Positions 1 through 9,062 of a stretch of 59,919 nucleotides of DNA are shown piece by piece. Both the position numbers and the translations under genes were made by a program. The stretch's first letter is position 1; every line of letters begins with the position of its first letter. The notes under the pieces are model-generated. The model made no database searches and was not told the DNA's origin. It saw only the letters and a list, made by a program, of their open reading frames with translations. Location: the NCBI RefSeq assembly GCF_001190785.1, contig NZ_LGSS01000019.1, positions 1 through 59,919 of the forward strand, read 5' to 3'. The DNA comes from Gottschalkia purinilytica. Lineage in GTDB: Bacteria > Bacillota > Clostridia > Tissierellales > Gottschalkiaceae.

Positions 1-79
1 AACAATCCTTACTAGTAGCTTAATTTATTATGTCTAACTTTTTGGGGTCAGATCAAAATCAGCCTCTTTTATATTTAAA
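1..79. other. Left-edge non-coding segment, possible mobile-element end
   Basis: No gene can be read here. The stretch around 30-55 (a run like gtctaactttttggggtca) resembles the kind of terminal sequence found at ends of some insertion sequences. I cannot assign a family from memory, and no paired repeat is visible inside the window. Confidence 0.15.
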
Positions 80-1141
80 TTATTTATATTTTAGATAGTA
101 AATAGATAACATATTTTTATAAGATTCTTCTTCCTTATTAAGTGGAGAATATTGAACTATAAGATTTCCTTTATAATCAAAGCTAATATCTTTAGGAATT
201 TTTTTATTTTCATTATACTTTTCTTTAAAAATCAACTTTTTATTTTTCTTTATGCTATAAAGTGAGACATTAGCTTTTTTATCTAAAAAAGCTAATTTAT
301 CTTCTTTTAGACTATAACGATTAATAGTACCTATTGTAGGATCAAACTCTTCATACTTATTCTTATTGATATCATAATATCCAAAACTTTGATCTTCCCA
401 TTCATTAAGATCATTAAAGTTTATCGAAAATATTTTATTATTATTATACTTAGCATAACTAGGATATAAAAATTCTGCTGGATATACTTCTAGTACTTCT
501 CTACTGATATCATAAGCTTTATAATACGGTTTTCCATCTGTCAAGTCTGACCATATTATTTTATTGTCTTCCATATATAAAGAAGTGTTATACGCATCTA
601 CATTGTTTAACCCTTCTATATCCCTATAAGTATTAGTATTTAAATCAAGAATACGTATAAATCCTTCTTTATTTATATCCATGTGAACCCATACTATATA
701 ATGATCATAAAGATACGGTAGTTGTTTTTTGTAACTGTTAGCTTCAAATACTTTTTGGATTTTCCCAGTCTCCATATTCATCGACATTATATTCCACATA
801 TGTCCACCAGTATTTGAATCAACCCATACTAGCCAATCCTTATTTACTTCAATACCTTCTATTGCTGACTCATTGAAATTAGACTTATAAATAGTTCTTG
901 CCTTTTTAGTATTAACATCCATTTTGACTATCTCGTTTAAAAATCCACTATTCTTACTATTTGTAGAAAAGTATAGTTCATTATCTCTTAAAGCCGGACT
1001 ATTTACTTTTTTATAGTTCAAATCCAAGTTAAATACTTCATATCGTATATTATCAGCACTAGACTTAATAATGTTCTTTTTTACTACAAATATCACTATG
1101 ATCATTAGTAAACAAGTTAGAAAAATTAATTTTTTTCTCAT
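80..1141 (-). CDS. Membrane-anchored beta-propeller-like protein, unknown function
   Basis: I do not recognise a specific family. The protein (about 353 aa) starts with a short basic stretch and a hydrophobic segment (roughly residues 4-21) that fits an uncleaved membrane anchor; there is no lipobox cysteine. The rest is rich in short beta-strand blocks with recurring patterns such as LYFSTNSK, WLVWVDSN, YIVWVHMD and KIIWSDLTDG. These resemble the blades of TolB/WD-like propellers, so an extracytoplasmic sensor or binding protein is possible. I prefer the second ATG, at 1141, because the AGGAGG sits 8 nt upstream of it but only 2 nt from the ATG at 1147. It is monocistronic, with a 109-nt gap to the MOSC gene. 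Confidence 0.6.
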   Translation of the reverse strand: MRKKLIFLTCLLMIIVIFVVKKNIIKSSADNIRYEVFNLDLNYKKVNSPALRDNELYFSTNSKNSGFLNEIVKMDVNTKKARTIYKSNFNESAIEGIEVNKDWLVWVDSNTGGHMWNIMSMNMETGKIQKVFEANSYKKQLPYLYDHYIVWVHMDINKEGFIRILDLNTNTYRDIEGLNNVDAYNTSLYMEDNKIIWSDLTDGKPYYKAYDISREVLEVYPAEFLYPSYAKYNNNKIFSINFNDLNEWEDQSFGYYDINKNKYEEFDPTIGTINRYSLKEDKLAFLDKKANVSLYSIKKNKKLIFKEKYNENKKIPKDISFDYKGNLIVQYSPLNKEEESYKNMLSIYYLKYK

Positions 1142-1250
1142 AAGCATGTCCTCCTGTGTTACCTTTTATAATAGTTAAATTGACTTTAAATCACAATGCT
1201 ATAATTAATTTTACACTTGTTTACATATAATTCCAATACTTTTTTTTAAA

Positions 1251-1694
1251 TTACTCCAAAATTATTATTTTATCTCCAGCTTTTACCTTACCACCTTTTA
1301 ATACTTTAGTAAAGATTCCTTCATTAGGCATTACACATTTTCCTATTTCTTTAGCTATATTACACTTGCTATGACATTCCTTTCCTATCTGAGTAACTTC
1401 TTGTATTGTTTCTCCTATTTTTAATTTAGTTCCTATAGGTAACTCATATACAATTATTCCTTCAGTAGTAATATTTTCTGCAAATGCTCCATAATCTAAT
1501 CCTTCTACTCCCATATTTTTCATTTTGTTTATACTTTCTATTCCAAGTAAACTAACTTGTCTATGCCATTTTCCTCCATGAGCATCTCCTTCTAATCCAA
1601 AGTCCTCTATAAAGTTCCCTTCATTTATTGGACTCTTAGATACTCCTTTTTTATCACTCTTATTTATCTGTAAAACTTTTCCTTCTATTTTCAT
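1251..1694 (-). CDS. MOSC-domain protein
   Basis: This is a stand-alone MOSC domain of 147 aa, a small beta-barrel related to the C-terminal domain of eukaryotic Mo-cofactor sulfurase. Visible motifs are GLEGDAHGGKWHRQVSLL near residue 33 and the Cys-containing GKECHSKCNI near residue 103, where the cysteine is thought to carry sulfur or bind the pterin. It is the last gene of the tupA-to-MOSC run, 42 nt after moaC. MOSC genes next to moaC and moaA are common in clostridia, and a role in handling or trafficking the molybdenum/tungsten cofactor is inferred from this context. No clear hairpin terminator follows it. Confidence 0.85.
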   Translation of the reverse strand: MKIEGKVLQINKSDKKGVSKSPINEGNFIEDFGLEGDAHGGKWHRQVSLLGIESINKMKNMGVEGLDYGAFAENITTEGIIVYELPIGTKLKIGETIQEVTQIGKECHSKCNIAKEIGKCVMPNEGIFTKVLKGGKVKAGDKIIILE

Positions 1695-1736
1695 AATTTA
1701 TTCCCCCTAAACTAGGTAGTATTATTAACTAATTAA

Positions 1737-2207
1737 TTACTCATTTCTTAAATATTCACCAGATTTTCCTCCGGTTTTTTTAATTAATCTCGCATTACTT
1801 ATAACCATATCCTTATCTACTGCTTTACACATATCATATATTGTAAGACTGGCAATTGTTACTGCTGTTAACGCTTCCATTTCTACTCCAGTCTTACCTA
1901 TTGTTTTTACTTCTGACTCTATTTCTATTTCATCTTCTAATATATTAAATCTTATATCTGCCCCAGTTAAAAATATATTATGGCACATAGGTATGAGATC
2001 ACTTGTTTTCTTTGCTCCCATTATTCCGCCTATTTGAGCTACAGAAAGAACATCTCCCTTTTTTATAAGTCCTTCTTTTATCATTTTTATAGTTTCTTTT
2101 TTCATCTTTATAGAACATTTTGCTATCGCTACTCTTTTAGTATCATCTTTTTCTGTAACTTCTACCATGTGAGCTCTTCCGCTTTCATTAAAGTGAGTAA
2201 ATTCCAT
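1737..2207 (-). CDS. moaC: Cyclic pyranopterin monophosphate synthase MoaC
   Basis: MoaC works after MoaA and converts 3',8-cyclo-GTP into cyclic pyranopterin monophosphate, the first stable intermediate of molybdopterin. The 156-aa length is normal. Family motifs are seen: SGRAHMVEV at the N-terminus, the PMCHNI block near residue 75, and [13 protein letters not shown] followed by [11 protein letters not shown], which holds the active-site Lys/Asp. A good ribosome site (TAGGAGG) lies 7 nt before the ATG, just past the moaA stop, so moaA and moaC are translationally close. Confidence 0.96.
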   Translation of the reverse strand: MEFTHFNESGRAHMVEVTEKDDTKRVAIAKCSIKMKKETIKMIKEGLIKKGDVLSVAQIGGIMGAKKTSDLIPMCHNIFLTGADIRFNILEDEIEIESEVKTIGKTGVEMEALTAVTIASLTIYDMCKAVDKDMVISNARLIKKTGGKSGEYLRNE

Positions 2208-2210
2208 AAT

Positions 2211-3167
2211 CTAACCTCCTATTTGAAACATACTTTTGTTAGTATATACTCCTTTTTCCAACTGATGTTCCTCTGGTTTCTTTAGTATTGCTTCTCTTAT
2301 TACCTTTTTTAAATCTTCTCCATCTCGAAGTGACTTTCTTAAATCTATTTCTTCATCTGAGTGAAGACAAAGCTTTAATTTACCTTGTGAAGTAAGTCTT
2401 AATCTATTACAGTTACTACAGAATTTACATGACATAGGACTTATAATACCTACTCTCCCTTTTCCATTAGGAAGTTTATAGTAAGTTGCTGGAGATGAAA
2501 TATCTTCACTCTCTACCTTTACTAGTTCCTTCACTTTTTCTAAAACTATGTTACCAGATAAATAGCTGTTTTTATTCCAATTTAGTCCTTCACCTATAGG
2601 CATAAGTTCTATGAATCTAACATCAATTTTTTCAGCTTGTGTGATATATACAAAGTCCTCTATTTCATTTATATTGAACCCGTCTATCAATACAACATTT
2701 ATTTTTATTGGATTGAGTCCTACTTTTTTAGCTTCCTCAATTCCATCTAATACATCTTTCAAATTTCCAGTTCTAGTTATATCTTTGTATTTCTCTTCAT
2801 TTAGTGTATCTAAGCTTATATTAACTCTATCTAAACCCGCTTCTTTCAAATCTTTAGCATATTTCTTTAAAAGTATTCCATTTGTAGTCATTGATAAATC
2901 TTTTACCTTATCAAGACTTGATATCTTTCTTACTAATTCCACGATTCCATTTCTTACTAGTGGCTCTCCACCTGTAATTCTTATTTTTGTTATTCCTAGT
3001 GAAACTAAATTTTTTGATATTTCATATATTTCTTCAAATGTCAGTACATTTTCATGATTAATCTTATTGATACCATCTTCTGGCATACAGTATTTGCATC
3101 TTAAATTACATAAATCAGTTATAGATATTCTTAAATAGTTTATATCCCTTTCGAACGAATCTTTCAT
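2211..3167 (-). CDS. moaA: GTP 3',8-cyclase MoaA (radical SAM)
   Basis: MoaA catalyses the first step of pterin cofactor synthesis, radical cyclisation of GTP. The radical-SAM cluster motif CNLRCKYC (Cys20, 24, 27) binds the SAM-coordinating 4Fe-4S cluster. The C-terminal substrate cluster is formed by Cys250, Cys253 and Cys267, in FCSNCNRLR and KLCL. The chain ends in the conserved Gly-Gly tail (FQIGG). I chose the ATG at 3167 (318 aa) over the GTG at 3176, because the AGGTG ribosome site is correctly spaced only for the ATG. It lies between the moeA fusion gene and moaC in one operon. Confidence 0.96.
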   Translation of the reverse strand: MKDSFERDINYLRISITDLCNLRCKYCMPEDGINKINHENVLTFEEIYEISKNLVSLGITKIRITGGEPLVRNGIVELVRKISSLDKVKDLSMTTNGILLKKYAKDLKEAGLDRVNISLDTLNEEKYKDITRTGNLKDVLDGIEEAKKVGLNPIKINVVLIDGFNINEIEDFVYITQAEKIDVRFIELMPIGEGLNWNKNSYLSGNIVLEKVKELVKVESEDISSPATYYKLPNGKGRVGIISPMSCKFCSNCNRLRLTSQGKLKLCLHSDEEIDLRKSLRDGEDLKKVIREAILKKPEEHQLEKGVYTNKSMFQIGG

Positions 3168-3198
3168 AATGATCACCTACTTATCTTAAGTTTAATAT

Positions 3199-5091
3199 TT
3201 ATAAAGATATAACTTCACCTATATTTGATATTTCATATCCGCCTAATTCTTTAATTTTACTCTTAAACTCTTGAGATTTTATTACATCTATAAAGTTCAT
3301 AATTTTTTTATCATGTAAATATTCAAAAGAAGTTAAAAAATCATATTCCTCATAGGTAACTTCTACAAAGTCTAAATCTAAGGCCTTAGCTGATGATAAT
3401 ACTCCTAGTGCAGCATCAGCTCCTCCAGTTTTTACTGCCATAGATACAGCCATGTGAGTATTCATTTCTCTATCATATCCTTTTATTCTATCAGGATTTA
3501 TATTTAATTTTTTCAAATTATAATCTAGTAATATTCTCGTACCCGATCCCTTTTGTCTATTAATAAATGTTATATTATCTTTAATAAGATCATTAAAATC
3601 CTTAATATTATGAGGATTACCTTTATTTACTATAAAGCCTTGGATTCTTTTAACACCTTTTATAATTGCCATTTTTTCATTAGGAAAATATTTTTTTACA
3701 TAGCTTATATTATATTCTCCTGTTTCTATATCTAATAAATGTATAGGGGCAATGTGACATTCTCCCCTTTTCATTGCAAGTATACCGCCCATACTTCCTA
3801 CATGTCCAGATGATAACTTAGTCATATCAGATATTACATCCATTATCAAATCATGGCTCCCTATTGAAACTAAAGTATCCTTTATTTTACTTATTGGCTT
3901 TAGTAGCTTTACATCTACAGTTTCTCCACCTTCAACACCTTCAGTATTTCGAGGTATTGTAACTATACCATCAGCTTTTACCAGACTCATAGTTACTCCT
4001 GCTCCTCCAGTTAAAGGAGTTGCGATAAGCCTATCTTTTACTACTCCTAAGTTTACTCTAACCAATTCTTTATTTTTAAATGAAGATACTATTCTTTTGG
4101 ATATAATTGCTTGTTCAATTTCTTCCTTTTCTTCTTCTTGACCAGTATATTTATATATAATAGGTTTTACAAATGTTTCAAATACAAGGTAGGAGGATAC
4201 AGGGTATCCAGGTATCCCTATTATAGGTTTATTATTAATTATACCCAGTATTGTTGGCTTTCCTGGTTTTAGTGCAATTCCATGAACTACTACTTCACCT
4301 ATCTCCTTAATAATTTTCACTGTAAAATCCTTTGTTCCAGCAGATGATCCTGCATTTATTAATATAATATCGTTTTCTTCTGAACACTTTAGTATTTCTC
4401 TTTTTAATATGTCATAATCATCTTTTACAGGCCTGTATCTTTTTGGAACTCCTCCATATTCTTTTATAAGGCCTTCAAATACTAGGGAATTAGAATCAGA
4501 TATTTTACCTACATCTACAGTATTTATATCTTCTACTATTTCTGAACCTGTAGGAACTATCCCTATATTAGGCTTTTTATAAACCCTAACCTTTTCTATA
4601 CCACCACATACCAAAGCACCTAAGTCTATTGGTCTTATTTTATGTTTCGATGGTATTATCATTTCTGTAGCTACTATATCTTCTCCTATAGGTCTTATAT
4701 GTTGCCAAGGATAAGCAGATTTTATTATTTTTATTTTTCCATCATCTAAGTTTATAACCTCTTCTATCATTATAACAGCATCAAATGGTGGTTCTATAGG
4801 ATTTCCTGTATTTATATATTTATAATCTTTACCTTCTTCTAATATTTTAGGCGTAGATTCTGTAACGCCTACCATATCTTTTGACTTTACTAATATTCCG
4901 TCCATAGCTGCGGCATTATAGTGAGGAGATGACTTTTTTGCATATACAGCTTCATATGTTATCCTTCCTAATGCATCTACAGTATCTACTTCTTCCCAGT
5001 CTATATTTCTATATATTTTTTTGAAATAAAGCTCTTTTGCTTTTCCTACGTCTATGTTATCTATATAAACATTTCTTTCTTCTTTTTTCAT
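3199..5091 (-). CDS. MoeA-like molybdenum insertase fused to a periplasmic-binding-type domain
   Basis: The first 400 or so residues are a complete MoeA/gephyrin-E domain, which inserts molybdate or tungstate into adenylylated molybdopterin. Motifs include NAAAMDGI near residue 60, INAGSSAGTKDFT near 245 and GIPGYPVSSYLV near 292. The last 220 residues are a type-2 substrate-binding fold (COG1910-like), beginning near GSHDLIMDVI and including FINRQKGSGTRILLDY. This fold normally binds molybdate-type oxyanions or acts as a regulator's sensor domain. The fusion (630 aa) is known in clostridia and archaea. It is 24 nt downstream of a second, stand-alone moeA. One of the two may handle tungsten and the other molybdenum; that is an inference. 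Confidence 0.92.
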   Translation of the reverse strand: MKKEERNVYIDNIDVGKAKELYFKKIYRNIDWEEVDTVDALGRITYEAVYAKKSSPHYNAAAMDGILVKSKDMVGVTESTPKILEEGKDYKYINTGNPIEPPFDAVIMIEEVINLDDGKIKIIKSAYPWQHIRPIGEDIVATEMIIPSKHKIRPIDLGALVCGGIEKVRVYKKPNIGIVPTGSEIVEDINTVDVGKISDSNSLVFEGLIKEYGGVPKRYRPVKDDYDILKREILKCSEENDIILINAGSSAGTKDFTVKIIKEIGEVVVHGIALKPGKPTILGIINNKPIIGIPGYPVSSYLVFETFVKPIIYKYTGQEEEKEEIEQAIISKRIVSSFKNKELVRVNLGVVKDRLIATPLTGGAGVTMSLVKADGIVTIPRNTEGVEGGETVDVKLLKPISKIKDTLVSIGSHDLIMDVISDMTKLSSGHVGSMGGILAMKRGECHIAPIHLLDIETGEYNISYVKKYFPNEKMAIIKGVKRIQGFIVNKGNPHNIKDFNDLIKDNITFINRQKGSGTRILLDYNLKKLNINPDRIKGYDREMNTHMAVSMAVKTGGADAALGVLSSAKALDLDFVEVTYEEYDFLTSFEYLHDKKIMNFIDVIKSQEFKSKIKELGGYEISNIGEVISL

Positions 5092-5115
5092 ATCACAGAT
5101 TCTCCTTATCAGCTT

Positions 5116-6342
5116 CTATAGAAGGTAGACTTCCCTTTCTTCTCCCTTGTATACCCCTTCTTCATCAGAATGTATAACTATATATCCATTTGAACTTGAC
5201 AGTAAAGTAATCATTCCTGATTTTCCAAATCTAGGAGTTGCATATAGTTTCCCATCTCTTTCTTCTAATGAAACCATCTGATACGTTGTCTTTCCTGGTG
5301 ATGAACGAAAATTAAAATCAATTATGGCTCTAGTTTTATTCACCTGATCCTTTATATTCATAAGTTTTTTTATAATAGGTTCAACAAAAGCTTTAAACAC
5401 TACTATAGATGATACTGGGTGACCAGGTAATCCAAATATTATCTTTCCATTGGCATCTCCTACTATAGTAGGCTTTCCTGGTTTTATAGATATTCCATGT
5501 ACCAAAACTCCTTTACCCTCAAATGAATTTATAACATCATGAGTAAAGTCCCTTGTTCCTACTGAACTTCCACCTGACATTATTACTATATCTGAAGTAT
5601 CTAATCCCTTTTGAACCTCTTCTTTTAGCATATCAAAATTATCTTTAACTATCTTTTTTTCTACTACTTCTCCACCTATTTTTTTTATTAGTGAATATAG
5701 TGCATAACTATTTATATCTCTTATTTTTCCTTTTTCTATTTTTTCATCTATATCTACAATTTCATCACCAGTAGATATAATATAAAATTTAAGCTTGTTG
5801 TATACTTTTACTTTAGATTTTCCAAGAGATGCTAATGCCCCTATGTCCTGAGGATTTAACTTCTTTCCTTTTTCTAGGACTACATCTCCATTTTTTGTAT
5901 CATCACCTTTAAATATTACATTTTCCCCTGATGACACAGGCTTGTATACCATTATATTACTATCATCTAACCGCTCTACATGTTCTATCATTACAACTGA
6001 GTCTGCTCCTTTAGGTATCATGCCACCTGTAGGTACATAAACTGCATCTCCAAAGTTAACCTCGGCTTTAGAATCTTCTCCCATCTTTACTTCGCCTATT
6101 AAATTCAGCATACTAGGTATAGTTTCACTAGCTCCATGACTATCTCTACTTTTTATTGCATATCCATCTACAGATGATCTATCAAATTCGGGAACACATA
6201 TATCAGAAACTATATCTTCAGCTAATATACGATCCAAGACATTTAAAATATCTATATTCTCAGTGTCTATTTTATAATCTCTAAAGTTTTTTATAACTAT
6301 TTCTCTACCTTCTTCAATTGACACAACTTTGAAAAATTTCAA
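5116..6342 (-). CDS. moeA: Molybdopterin molybdenumtransferase MoeA
   Basis: This is a canonical 408-aa MoeA. It hydrolyses adenylyl-molybdopterin and ligates the metal, giving Mo- or W-molybdopterin. The substrate-binding motif DRSSVDGYA is near residue 54. The MPT-binding MSGGSSVGTRDFTHD block is near 255, and GLPGHPVSSIVVF is near 303. The start is one base after the tupC stop, so import of the oxyanion and its insertion are co-expressed. It is followed by the moeA fusion paralogue, so this operon has two insertases. Confidence 0.95.
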   Translation of the reverse strand: MKFFKVVSIEEGREIVIKNFRDYKIDTENIDILNVLDRILAEDIVSDICVPEFDRSSVDGYAIKSRDSHGASETIPSMLNLIGEVKMGEDSKAEVNFGDAVYVPTGGMIPKGADSVVMIEHVERLDDSNIMVYKPVSSGENVIFKGDDTKNGDVVLEKGKKLNPQDIGALASLGKSKVKVYNKLKFYIISTGDEIVDIDEKIEKGKIRDINSYALYSLIKKIGGEVVEKKIVKDNFDMLKEEVQKGLDTSDIVIMSGGSSVGTRDFTHDVINSFEGKGVLVHGISIKPGKPTIVGDANGKIIFGLPGHPVSSIVVFKAFVEPIIKKLMNIKDQVNKTRAIIDFNFRSSPGKTTYQMVSLEERDGKLYATPRFGKSGMITLLSSSNGYIVIHSDEEGVYKGEEREVYLL

Positions 6343-6343
6343 T

Positions 6344-6976
6344 TTAGAATCCTACCTTTCCATTTTCAATATTTATTATTTCATCACACATTCTTTCTGC
6401 TTGATTTAAATTGTGAGTAACTATAACTATAGTAGAATTTTCTTTTTTATTAAATTGTATCACTTTTCTCTCTATCATTTCTAATGATTTCACATCTATA
6501 TTTGAAGTAGGCTCATCTAGAAGAAGAAGTCTTGGTTCAAAAACTAAAGCTCTAGCTAATGAAACTTTTTGAGACTCTCCACCTGACAGAAGATTAGCCT
6601 TCTTATTTACTATGTTTGTTATTTCTAGCTCTTCTAATATATTTCTCACTTTATCTTTTATATCTCTTTCTTTGAATCCTCTTAATTTTAAAGGATATAG
6701 GATATTTTCATACACAGTTCTCTTAAATAAATAAGGCTTTTGACTTACTAATGTTATATTTTTATATATATTTTTATTTAATTTCCTATCATCATATCTT
6801 ATATCACCAGTAAAAATATCATCTAATCCTGCTATTATATTAAGAAGTGTACTTTTACCAGCTCCATTTGGTCCTAATATACCAGTTATTTTTCCTGAAT
6901 CTATTTTTATCTCGTCTATATTTAATATATTTTTTTCATTATAATATTTTTTTAAATTTCTTATGTGTACATTCAT
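6344..6976 (-). CDS. tupC: Tungstate/molybdate ABC transporter ATPase TupC
   Basis: This is the ATP-hydrolysing subunit of the importer encoded with tupB and tupA. Walker A is GPNGAGKST near residue 38, the ABC signature is LLSGGESQKVSLARAL, and Walker B is LLLLDEPTS followed by the switch His in IVTHNL. At 210 aa it is short and lacks the C-terminal TOBE (MOP) regulatory domain found in ModC, as is usual for TupC. I start at the ATG at 6976, where GGAGG is correctly placed; the upstream ATG at 6991 would overlap tupB. The gap to tupB is then one base. Confidence 0.9.
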   Translation of the reverse strand: MNVHIRNLKKYYNEKNILNIDEIKIDSGKITGILGPNGAGKSTLLNIIAGLDDIFTGDIRYDDRKLNKNIYKNITLVSQKPYLFKRTVYENILYPLKLRGFKERDIKDKVRNILEELEITNIVNKKANLLSGGESQKVSLARALVFEPRLLLLDEPTSNIDVKSLEMIERKVIQFNKKENSTIVIVTHNLNQAERMCDEIINIENGKVGF

Positions 6977-6977
6977 G

Positions 6978-7667
6978 TTAATCCTCCACATTGTAGGAAT
7001 ATATGATACTATTTATTCCAAAAGAAATTATAAGCAGAACTATTCCTAATGCTATTGCCATTGGATAATCTCCCATTGAGTTTAACATAGAAATTGACGT
7101 TGTTATTACTCTTGTATGTCCTTTTATATTTCCTCCAACTATCATAACTGCTCCAACTTCTGATATAGCTCTTGAAAATGATGTAACTATATTCATAAAT
7201 ATATCTACTTTTAATTCCTTTATTATAAGTAAAATTATATGAAATGTATTAGCACCTAATGTAGTTCCTGTCTTCTTTATAATATGTCCTCTACTTTTTG
7301 ACATATTATATGTCAGTCCTAATATAAGAGGTGCGACTAAAACTGTTTGAGCAATTATCATAGCTGTAGGTGTATATAGAATATCAAGAAATCCTAAAGG
7401 TCCTCTTCTTGAAAGTAGTATAGCTATGAAAAGACCTACTATGACTGATGGGATACTCATAAAAGTATATAAGATTCGAGATAAGAGCTTTTTCCCTTTA
7501 AACTCCTTTATTCCTAGATATATTCCTAAGGGAATACATACTGTAGATGATATTATTGTTGCAAATGAAGAAACAAATACTGATAGTCCAATAATACTAT
7601 ATACTTCCTTATCAAAGCTTAATAAAAGTCTTATAGATTCCTTTATTCCGTCTAGTATATAGTCCAT
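6978..7667 (-). CDS. tupB: Tungstate/molybdate ABC transporter permease TupB
   Basis: TupB is the membrane channel of the importer. The protein (229 aa from the ATG at 7667) has about five to six hydrophobic spans and the cytoplasmic coupling loop with the EAA-type motif (KKTGTTLGANTFHIIL, then SFSRAISEVGAVMIVGG), which contacts the ATPase. The TTG at 7685 is also open, but an AAAGGAG ribosome site sits just before the ATG at 7667. A large hairpin lies between this gene and tupA. Confidence 0.9.
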   Translation of the reverse strand: MDYILDGIKESIRLLLSFDKEVYSIIGLSVFVSSFATIISSTVCIPLGIYLGIKEFKGKKLLSRILYTFMSIPSVIVGLFIAILLSRRGPLGFLDILYTPTAMIIAQTVLVAPLILGLTYNMSKSRGHIIKKTGTTLGANTFHIILLIIKELKVDIFMNIVTSFSRAISEVGAVMIVGGNIKGHTRVITTSISMLNSMGDYPMAIALGIVLLIISFGINSIIYSYNVED

Positions 7668-7701
7668 AACATACTCCTTTAACAAATTAAATTAAAATAA
7701 T

Positions 7702-7767
7702 ATAGTAAAAATTCTAAATCTTGTACTAAATAGCTAAACTTATATACAAAATTTAGAATTTTACTAT
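7702..7767 (-). terminator. Attenuating hairpin between tupA and tupB
   Basis: The arms 7702-7719 and 7751-7767 pair over about 17 positions with one bulged base and a loop of about 31 nt. No long U-run follows on the minus strand, so partial termination or 3'-end protection of the tupA message is more likely than a full stop. This is a common way to make more binding protein than permease. Confidence 0.5.
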
Positions 7768-7783
7768 GTTTATACCCTAAAAT

Positions 7784-8686
7784 CTATTTAGCATTTGGTA
7801 TAAATAAAGATTGTCCAAATTCTTTTTTACCATACTCACCTATTAATTTTTGAGTTTTCTCTGAAAGTATCCATTCTTCAAATTCTTTTGCACCGTCTTT
7901 ATTTATCTTTTTATTTTTATTAGGATTTACTGGTATAATACCATATTGATTATAAAGATTATCTTCTTTCTCTATTACTATGTCTAAATCTAAAGTGTCT
8001 TTTAATTTTAAGTATGTTGCTCTATCTGTTATCGTATATCCTTGTTTCTCACTAGCTATCTTTAATACTTCTCCCATTCCACTACCTGCTGATACATACC
8101 ATTTTCCTTCTGGTTTTAAATTAGCAGTTTCCCAAAGCTTTAATTCTTTTTTATGTGTACCAGATTCATCTCCTCTTGATACAAAAGTTCCTTGTTTATC
8201 AGATATTGTTTTTAATCCAGCTACTATATCATTTGGTGAATTTTCTTTTAATTTTAGTGGATCATTTTTAGGTCCAACTAGTATAAAGTCATTATACATT
8301 ACATCATGTCTTTGAAGTCCATGTCCTTCTTTCACAAACTTTTCCTCATCTGATTTAGCATGAACTAGAAGTATATCTGCATCACCATCTTCACCCTTTT
8401 TTAATGCTTGACCAGTACCAACAGAAACTACTTTTACATCTATTCCTGTTTCTTCTTTAAATTTAGGAAGTAAATAATCTAAAAGACCACTATCTTCAGT
8501 ACTCGTTGTAGTAGCAAGTATTATACTACCTTTTTCTTTTTTATCACTAGTATCTTTGCTCTTTTCTTGTTCATTTTTTGTAGTTGCGTTTTTATTTTCT
8601 TGTTCATTCTTATTGCTATTACTACATCCAGCTAATAAAGAAAATGATAATAAAACACATAAAATAACGCTAAGTAACTTTTTCAT
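7784..8686 (-). CDS. tupA: Tungstate-binding lipoprotein TupA
   Basis: TupA is the extracellular oxyanion-binding component of the importer. It has a lipoprotein signal (hydrophobic segment, then LLAGC with Cys21 as lipidation site) and a Lys/Glu-rich linker. The mature domain begins with ATTTSTEDSGLLDYLLP, where the TTTS run is the signature that separates TupA from ModA. Later come VGTGQALKKGEDGDADILLVH and RGDESGTHKKE, which line the anion site. At 300 aa it has the usual length. TupA proteins bind tungstate very tightly, but metal preference cannot be read with certainty. It is the first gene after the riboswitch-like leader. Confidence 0.93.
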   Translation of the reverse strand: MKKLLSVILCVLLSFSLLAGCSNSNKNEQENKNATTKNEQEKSKDTSDKKEKGSIILATTTSTEDSGLLDYLLPKFKEETGIDVKVVSVGTGQALKKGEDGDADILLVHAKSDEEKFVKEGHGLQRHDVMYNDFILVGPKNDPLKLKENSPNDIVAGLKTISDKQGTFVSRGDESGTHKKELKLWETANLKPEGKWYVSAGSGMGEVLKIASEKQGYTITDRATYLKLKDTLDLDIVIEKEDNLYNQYGIIPVNPNKNKKINKDGAKEFEEWILSEKTQKLIGEYGKKEFGQSLFIPNAK

Positions 8687-8916
8687 CTTGTCCTCCTTAT
8701 ATATGCTCTAGTTCTTTTAAGTTATATGTATATTGAGTCCTCTTAATTTCTTGAATTATAATACTCTTATAAAAAGCATTTTTTTTAGAAAATAAGAGAA
8801 AAATCAATGAACATACCTAATAAAATTTCTTGTAATAAATGTCACAGCTTTTAACACTGCTATAAATGTCTATTATATTTTTATAATTGTTTTGATAGAT
8901 TCTCGTATTTATATAT

Positions 8917-9062
8917 AAAAAAAATAGTCCTTATGAAAAGGACTATTTTTGAGTATGCATAGTTAACATACTCAAACCTTCCTTTCCAAGAGTGGGAGGC
9001 ATAAAAATTTCTCTTTATACCCATGGGCCTAACTTCATAGTTTAAACCTTAGAAGTTTAGAC
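8917..9062 (-). promoter_or_regulatory. Probable Moco/Tuco riboswitch with terminator, upstream of tupA
   Basis: This stretch lies between fdhD and tupA and reaches into the last codons of fdhD. On the minus strand it holds an ordered fold. The 5' strand CTAAACTTC (9062-9054) can pair, with bulges, with GGAAGGTTTGAG just before the platform. An internal stem GGTATAAA / TTTATGCC has a purine-rich GAGAAA loop. A 10-bp hairpin (8948-8976) shares TTTGAG with the outer helix. An intrinsic terminator (8917-8950, AATAGTCCTT stem plus a run of U) ends it. The shared strand is the hallmark of a switch. A molybdenum- or tungsten-cofactor riboswitch is the natural candidate given the genes, but I could not align it to the family model. 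Confidence 0.6.
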
